NCBI GenBank assembly: GCA_946807835.1
Contig: OX327702.1
Coordinates: 19,034,001 to 19,098,000 of the forward strand
Origin: Ailanthus altissimus
Taxonomy: Eukaryota > Streptophyta > Magnoliopsida > Sapindales > Simaroubaceae
DNA: 64,000 nucleotides
Direction: 5' to 3'
Position 1 is the first letter of the stretch. Every line of letters starts with the position of its first letter. Positions 58,081 through 64,000 of this stretch are shown piece after piece. Position numbers and translations under genes: made by a program. Below the pieces are notes generated by a model that saw nothing but the letters and a program-made list of their open reading frames with translations, ran no database searches and had not been told where the DNA came from.

Positions 58081-58129
58081 ACCAAAGAACACATTTCTGT
58101 AATCGTTTTTTAAAGCTTTGAGTGTTGTA

Positions 58130-58500
58130 GGTCTTTAAAGAAAGTTACAATTGTCAGAAATAGAATAGCTACGAAATGATGCATATGACAACTCCAGAAT
58201 TTATAAAGCTAAAATAATAGTAGCTCATGACAAACAGATCTCAAGAAAACACTTTGAGCCAAATCAATGGGTCTATCTTTATGATTCTCGATTGCATTTA
58301 CACATTGAAAAGTTGAGATCTTGATCGACTGGTCCATTTATGGTAAGGCACGTTTTTCTTAATGGTGCTTCGAAATAGAGGAGCCTACTGATGGACGAAC
58401 TTTTAAAGTGAATGGACAGCGGCTGAAAAGCTATGTGGAAATGGTAGACCACTTTATGTACCTAGACGAGATCCTTCTTGTGGATCCTGTCTATCATGCT
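58130..58500 (+). pseudogene. Integrase C-terminal end
   Basis: The translation shows LRNDAYDNSRIYKAKI, DKQISRKHFEPNQWVYLYDS and RLHLHIEKLRS, then STGPFMV and FKVNGQRLKSY. This is the integrase C-terminal region ('RneAYesakiYKek...F..gqkVLLYnSRL.lFPGKLRSRWtGPF.V...VNGqRLK'). It is directly next to protease sequence, so about 3 kb of pol have been removed by one deletion. Confidence 0.85.
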
Positions 58501-58931
58501 TAATCAAGTTCAATCTATCTGTACCATATTTTATATTTTGTCTATATTTTTTAACTTTTTATTTTTGCTTTTATCTTCTTTCACATTTACTTTATTTTCT
58601 TTTTTTTTAGAGTGATTTTATTTTTCGCTCAAATGGCGGATACGGTACTCTGTGACTATTAAAGTCGGTTTCTCAGTTCCTTAAAAGGTAGACCACTCTA
58701 TGTACCTAGACGAGATCCTTCTTGTGGATCCTGTTTATCATGCTTAATCAAGTTCAATCTATCTGTACCATATTTTATATTTTGTCTATATTTTTTGACT
58801 TTTTATTTTTGCTTTTATCTTCTTTCACATTTTATTTTACTTTATTTTCCTTTTTTTTAGAGTGATTTTATTTTCTGGTCAAATGGCGGATACGATACTC
58901 TGTGACTATTAAAGTCGATTTCTCAGTTTCC
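58444..58931. repeat. 244-bp tandem duplication after integrase
   Basis: The unit beginning GTAGACCACTTTATGTACCT at 58444 recurs at 58688 with an exact 244-bp offset and high similarity, with a 10-bp-scale indel in the T-rich part. It spans the end of integrase and the following T-rich spacer (CTTTTATTTTTGC...AGAGTGATTTTATTTT). Confidence 0.9.
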
Positions 58932-58980
58932 TAAAAACTATCCCTCAAACTATGCATTCATCTCTTCTCTTTCTTTCAAA

Positions 58981-59598
58981 ATGGATCGCATTCTTGTCAA
59001 CCTTAAAAAACATTTTCCTTCATTGCATCAAAATGCTCTACTTAAGATTTACAAAGCACGGTGTGAAAGACTAAGGCTATTGATGTTGAGTAATATCTCT
59101 ATGGATCTTCGTTGGTTAATTGAAGCAAAGGTTCGATTATCTGGTGAATCTGTAAATAATTTTATTTCTCATATGCCTGATCTTGGAAGAAGCTCTTATG
59201 CCAAAAGGCAACGAGCAAAGAGGTTACAAGTCTGTCATAAATGTGCTCGATGAAATTGTAACCGGCTTTGTCATTCTTTAGGATTTGTATCTAGAAATCG
59301 AGAAGACAAAATTCAGTTCATTAAGGATGGACTGAGTAAGGAGTCTTTGGATGATATCTTATTGACTCTTGAGACGCATCCCTGTAGGCTCGTGCAACGT
59401 GAACTTCTTGATTTATGAAACAAATTAAAAAATGAACATCAACGATATAGTCTCAAGAATTTGACTCTAAAAGACCATGTTTGCCAATTTATAAGAAAAT
59501 TGGATGAGAAGCCTATCTCTGATCCATAGAGGGCGTTTAAGCCATTACTGTACGTAAAACCAGAGGAAGATGTGAGCCACAATCACAACTACTTATAA
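58981..59598 (+). pseudogene. Post-integrase ORF, unrecognised, three in-frame stops
   Basis: One frame runs from an ATG at 58981 to TAA at 59596-59598 (205 codons). Only three stops interrupt it (TGA 59251, TGA 59416, TAG 59527), with no frameshift. The product is basic. It starts MDRILVNLKKHFPSLHQ and has a Cys/His-rich centre reading CHKCAR before the first stop and CNRLCHSL after it, a possible small zinc-binding motif (CX2C...CX3CH). The second half is Leu/Glu-rich and helical (LSKESLDDILLTLETH, LKDHVCQFIRKLDEK). It occupies the place where env-like or extra ORFs sit in Athila-type elements. All three stops can derive from TGG by a single G-to-A change. I do not recognise a family. Confidence 0.6.
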
Positions 59599-60996
59599 AT
59601 AAATGTCTTTTTCTTTGTTTTATTTATTTATCAGCATCATCATTTTAGTTTATATTTGCTTAAGTGTCTCTCAGGTTTGTTTCTTTCAAATCACTAGCGT
59701 TTCAGGTAATGTCTCATATACTTTATTTCTTTCTATTTAAACATTGAGGACAATGTTTCATCTGATTTGGGAGAGGATAGTAGACACAAGTTGCATTTTG
59801 CATTAAAAAAAATAAATTAAAATTTGTGGTCCGATATTTGATTAAAATGGCAGAGTAAAGAGTTCATTCTTGAACTCTTAAGACGCATTCTAGGTCAAAT
59901 TAGAATGACAGAGTAGGGAGTTTTATTTCTAACTTTTGAAACGTATTTTAACTAACTTTTTATTTTATGTTTCATGTATTGTTGTTTATTACTTGTAATC
60001 TTGGTAATTCTTGTATAAAGGAATTTTCTTTTCTGCCTAGGTATGATTTCAAAATTATTTAGGTTGAGTCACTGTTTCTATTTAGGTTACTAAAGAATGA
60101 CTTCTAAAATATTTTTGAGCACAATGCTAAGCTTGTGGTAAGATAGATGATTCAATTTATACAGCGAAGAGAATTCCCATGTTTAAGTATATATTTTTCT
60201 AATCTCACATATTTTTTGTGAGTAAGTGGAAAGGTTGAGAAAATAGCTTATGAACCTTCATTGATCATTTGAATTGGTTAATTTTTTGTTTAGATTGATA
60301 TTATTTAAATTACGGAATAAGTTGCTTGCATTTTTGTATAATATAATTTGGTGAGAAACCTTTGTAATGCTTCCTTGTATTCTTCAAAAATTACAAAAAA
60401 AAAAAAAAACAATTGAAAAAATAAGCAAAATACCAAAAAAAAAATTGAAAAAAAAAAAAGAAAAGAATCAATTCAATTTAATAAAGTCTTCATTCAATTT
60501 TAGAAGACAAATACTTTGTAAAGCAGTTTTCTCACCAAGTTATATTTGTATTATTCTCACAAGCCAATTGAAGTTCTAAAGCTGACGTATGTTAGGAATA
60601 ATTTATTTTTACACAATTAATTTTCTTATCTTTGGATTAATGTTAGTTTATATGTCTGTTCTTAAAATTGACTTTTTCTTGAGTGCTTAACTGTTTTTCA
60701 ACTCCATGAGAGAAATCATAACCCTTTAAACAGTCATACACTTGTGAGGATATGGAGTTGAGGCTTTTACTTGGAGAAATTCTCAAGGCTATATCTGTTG
60801 TGGTTTGTGGTAAGATGGTTACGGCTTAATTCACACACACACACACACACACACACAAGTTTTGAAAGTTATAATTGAAAAAACTATAATAGCAACAGTG
60901 ATCTTGAACTGACTTTTTGTTTGAAATGCTTAGGTAGTTTTGCATATTCTATTTACACTTGAATTGCTAGAGACTAGCAATAAGCTGGCTGGGGGC
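59599..60996. other. 3' non-coding region of the Athila/Tat-type element
   Basis: AT-rich with A(14) and A-rich runs near 60396-60460, a (CA)n microsatellite at about 60834-60857, and the polypurine tract GGCTGGGGGC ending at 60996. The 70-codon Lys-rich frame at 60367-60579 is low complexity, not a gene. Confidence 0.65.
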
Positions 60997-62386
60997 TGTG
61001 ATGAACACATGAAAATGCATATTTATTACGAGATTCAGTCACCATTTAATGTCACTAATTTTAGTATTTTTATACTTTTAAATTGAAATAAAGTGTTCTC
61101 CTTAAATTGTGATTAGTGAATATTATTTGCATAGGTTTAGGTAAAATAAACATAACTCTCAATGTAAAAATTGAAATGAAAAATTTCTTGAACTTAAAGA
61201 ACAGTGAAAAAGCCAAATCCAACATGTTATGGGACAAAAATTGAGATACAATAGAATTGGGCTACAACTTTTGCCCAGCTTGACCTAACTCACGTATTTG
61301 GACCGTATCTCACAAAATACGTACTCAATTGGTATAATTCTTAAAGTTGTGAAATATTGACTTAATTATCAACAACTCTTATGTTGATGGTAAAGTCCAA
61401 ATCAGCCATTATCATAGAACAAATTGCATTACAAATGGGTAAAATGGTTGTTGGCTGGAATCTGATGTATTTTTGGAATTGTGCTCATATCTCATTGGAT
61501 ACTTATCCAATTTGCATGAACTCAGTGCCTATGGAAATAAGAGATAAAATACTACAACTTTTATGTTAGCAACAGAGGTTACATCGGTCATTTACATTAT
61601 CAAAAATGTGTTGCAATTGGGTAAACGAGTTATTGGCCTAAAATTATTGAAGATTGATGTCACACTTGACATATTTCCATTCATTGCCTATATAAGGAGA
61701 CTCTTAGGACGTTTTCAACATTAGAGAATTCTCTCTTCTTTTCTTCTCATTAACAGGTATTGTAATTTAGGCTAGAGTTCTTGGCAAGGTTAAGAGAGTT
61801 CTTGGCAAGTTTGGTTTTGATTAAACTCTTATCTATTTTATTTTCTATAATCCAGAGGTTATAATTCTCATGTGTCATATATGTTCAGTCATGCTTTTCT
61901 TATGTGATTCTTGTTGAATTATAATTGTTATTGGTTACATTATTTTATATGTTAATCTTTTACTGCAATATTGTCAAATTGATATATTGTCGATTTTGGA
62001 TAACATGTAAGGGCAATAAATGTTTGATATTCAAGTTGATCTTTTACTGCAATATTGTCAAAATGATATATTGTCGATCTTAGATAACTTGTATAAATAA
62101 ATTTAATTTGTGTTAATATTTGCAAAAGAGTTTAGTCATATCAAATGCATGTGTTATCAAATGTGCTATATTTTACATATCTTCCGATTGATTATTTAGA
62201 TGTAAAGCTGTCAATTGAGTTATAAACATTGAATCAAGTGTAAATTAGATTAATAAATTAATTAATCTTCTCATTTGCTATTGATTTAATATTTTACTTC
62301 ACCAACCTATTTTATCAAAAGCTTCCTCATGGGATCGACACCTCAACCTATACTGCGATAGCCATATTATATTTTGAGTGTAAACA
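60997..62386 (+). repeat. 3' LTR of the Athila/Tat-type element
   Basis: 1390 bp, TGTGATGAACAC...GAGTGTAAACA. It aligns with 53128-54699 throughout, with substitutions and two main deletions. Confidence 0.92.
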
Positions 62387-62773
62387 ATTTTCATTTGTAA
62401 TTGACGATAATAATTGGTTTTCACAATTAAATTGTTAGAGAAATAGAATAATGTAGTTACAATAATCAACCAAAGGATCATTACTTATAGGTTATAAGGG
62501 AATGCATTTGTCTTGATAGTGTAACCAAAAAGTAAAGGTTAGAAAGTAAACGGCGAATGTAAGTAATGGTGTATATAGAGTAACAAGAAAGTTGATGTAA
62601 GAGAGAATGAGGAAGTTAGTGTTTATAGAGTAAAATGAAGCTCGACACATAGCAAGTGTATTAGAGAAGTCTCATGTAATATACAATAGAGTAAATTTAT
62701 TACCATTTGCCCACAGTAAAGAAAAATAATTAGAGATTTTTTAAAGTCTATTAGATGAGATTTAAAATAAATA
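62387..62773. other. Non-coding flank
   Basis: No gene or repeat recognised. Confidence 0.6.
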
Positions 62774-63484
62774 TTTTGCATAAATTAGCAAGATTAACAT
62801 CAAGTAATTAGTTCTAGTCTTAATTAAACTGATTAAAGTAGAAACATTAAGGCTAAATGGCTGAGTGTAAGAAATGGGGGTAGGAAATAGTTTGCGGTGC
62901 ATAAGAAAATAGGAGTAGGAATATGGTTGAGAAGGGAGAAATGATGACCGATGAATGGAAGCGCCGAACTATTCAAAGCTAGAGTTTAAGGCAAAGGAGT
63001 TGAATATTGCAAAGCGAAGGGTTTATACGGTCATATAGAAAGTGGTTGGGTGTTGTCAAAATGTTGGGCTTGCACAAAGAAATTAAATGATTTGGATAGA
63101 TGGAAAATTAGGTTAGGAGAAAAAAACTATTTTACATAAATTAGCAAGATTAACATCAAGTAATTAGTTCTAGTCTTAATTAAACTGATTAAAGTAGAAA
63201 CATTAAGGCTAAATGGCTGAGTGTAAGAAATGGGGGCAGGAAATAGTTTGTGGTGCATAAGAAAATAAGAGGAGGAATATGGTTGAGAAGGGAGAAATGA
63301 TGACCGATGAGTGGAAGCGCCGAACTATTCAAAGCTAGAGTTTAAGGCAAGAGAGTTGAATATTGCAAAGCGAAGGGTTTATACGAGCATATAGAAAGTG
63401 GTTGGGTGTTGTCAAAATGTTGGGTTTGCACAAAGAAATTAAATGATTTGGATAGATGGAAAATTAGTTGAGGAGAAAAAAAAT
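62774..63484. repeat. 356-bp tandem duplication
   Basis: The unit containing TAAATTAGCAAGATTAACAT starts at 62781 and again at 63137 (offset 356 bp). Both copies run through 'gctgagtgtaagaaatgggggtagg' and 'ggaagcgccgaactattcaaagc' to GAAAATTAG...GAGAAAAAAA. They differ at only a few positions, so the duplication is recent. No coding frame is shared. Confidence 0.92.
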
Positions 63485-64000
63485 TGCAGTAGTAACAGAG
63501 TGGAGGAAATTGTGTAAGCTTTAATTGACATTTATACACAATTATTGGAAAGTTGAAGTTACATCTGCAGCTAAGAACAGAAGAAGAGGCAAGTCTATTT
63601 ACCCTCAAAATCTAAACACAACAGACGTAGAGAAAGCATTATAAATAGGCAAGAATGTAAAAATAAAATAGAATAAGGAGATAAATAACCAATGCAAGGA
63701 GAGTAATGTATGTTATGAATAAGTTGTACATCATTTGAAGAAGGAATAATTATTTTTGAGTTATATGATAACCCATAAACTGTGGTATTGTTGGTTGAAA
63801 ATAGATAATGATATTGTAATAGTAGTTAGTTGGAAGTAAGGATAATAACAAAAAGGAAAGTAATTTAAGCAAGTAGCAGAAAAGTGAAGACATAGGTGGT
63901 AGGGTAAAGTTAGGACATATATGTAAAATGATTATAGTTGTGAACTTGAACTGATATTGTCGGTAAGTAATTTATAGTGGAAAATTGTTAATAACTGATA
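63485..64000. other. Non-coding right edge
   Basis: Purine-rich on the plus strand and AT-rich. No gene was recognised. The 88-codon minus-strand frame at 63342-63608 overlaps the duplication and has no family resemblance. Confidence 0.5.

Larger units (their letters stand above)
53128..62386 (+). mobile_element. Athila/Tat-type gypsy element, internally deleted
   Basis: A plus-strand element with two LTRs (53128-54699 and 60997-62386), a tRNA-Asp primer site (54705-54722) and a polypurine tract (GGCTGGGGGC before 60997). The internal region holds decayed gag, protease, the C-terminal end of integrase and an unrecognised post-integrase ORF. RT, RNase H and the integrase core are absent between about 58080 and 58130. 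The LTRs differ by substitutions (about 8% in one 75-bp sample) and by indels, so the insertion is old. The flanking 5-mers (TAAAT and ATTTT) do not match, so no target duplication can be claimed. Confidence 0.9.

Noticed and set aside
53123..62391. A target duplication for the 53-62 kb element
   Set aside because: The flanking 5-mers TAAAT and ATTTT do not match; divergence or rearrangement after insertion is likely.
1..64000. CRISPR arrays, operons or bacterial features
   Set aside because: The sequence is plant nuclear DNA; the tandem repeats found lack the repeat-spacer pattern.

Overview
The window is AT-rich nuclear DNA from a eudicot plant. The evidence is a two-exon tonoplast aquaporin gene of the TIP1 type, GT-AG splicing, and a high density of Ty1/copia and Ty3/gypsy LTR retrotransposons with plant-type primer sites (tRNA-iMet and tRNA-Asp). 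The species cannot be fixed from the sequence. Only one conventional host gene is clear: the TIP1 aquaporin at 26.2-27.1 kb on the + strand.

Layout. (i) 1-12.0 kb: a decayed minus-strand Athila-type gypsy element. Its gag is split by a plus-strand copia element (about 5.9-10.3 kb) that is itself internally deleted. (ii) 12-26 kb: mostly non-coding. It holds a SINE-like insertion, a decayed minus-strand copia element (16.2-18.7 kb), two minisatellites with periods near 77 bp, an unrecognised stop-free minus-strand stretch, and a GGTTTGGTT-type MITE-like element. (iii) 25.4-27.1 kb: the TIP1 gene with ABRE/G-box motifs upstream. (iv) 27-32 kb: non-coding, with one doubtful ORF. (v) 32.4-50.4 kb: a four-level nest of retrotransposons. 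(vi) 53.1-62.4 kb: an Athila/Tat-type element with two diverged LTRs, a tRNA-Asp primer site, decayed gag and protease, and no RT, RNase H or integrase core. (vii) 62.4-64 kb: a 356-bp tandem duplication in otherwise unrecognised sequence.

The most interesting object is a complete 9.3-kb LTR retrotransposon at 39136-48424. Its two 2723-bp LTRs appear identical, and it has a 5-bp target duplication (TGGGG), a tRNA-iMet primer site and a polypurine tract. It carries no gag or pol. Its 3.8-kb interior instead holds two intact, intronless genes, both on the strand opposite to the element: a 397-residue protein I do not recognise, and a 217-residue LOG-type cytokinin-activating enzyme with all signature residues. 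Each gene has its own TATA box and polyadenylation signal. This looks like a recently active, non-autonomous retrotransposon carrying hormone-metabolism cargo.

The nest around it can be reconstructed from target duplications and from related copies that lack the insertions. A minus-strand copia gag was hit by a copia solo LTR (A). LTR A was then hit by a gypsy solo LTR (TSD GCATG) and by a second copia solo LTR (B, TSD CTTGC). LTR B was finally hit by the LOG-carrying element (TSD TGGGG).

All coordinates of decayed elements are approximate. Translations and alignments were made by eye.
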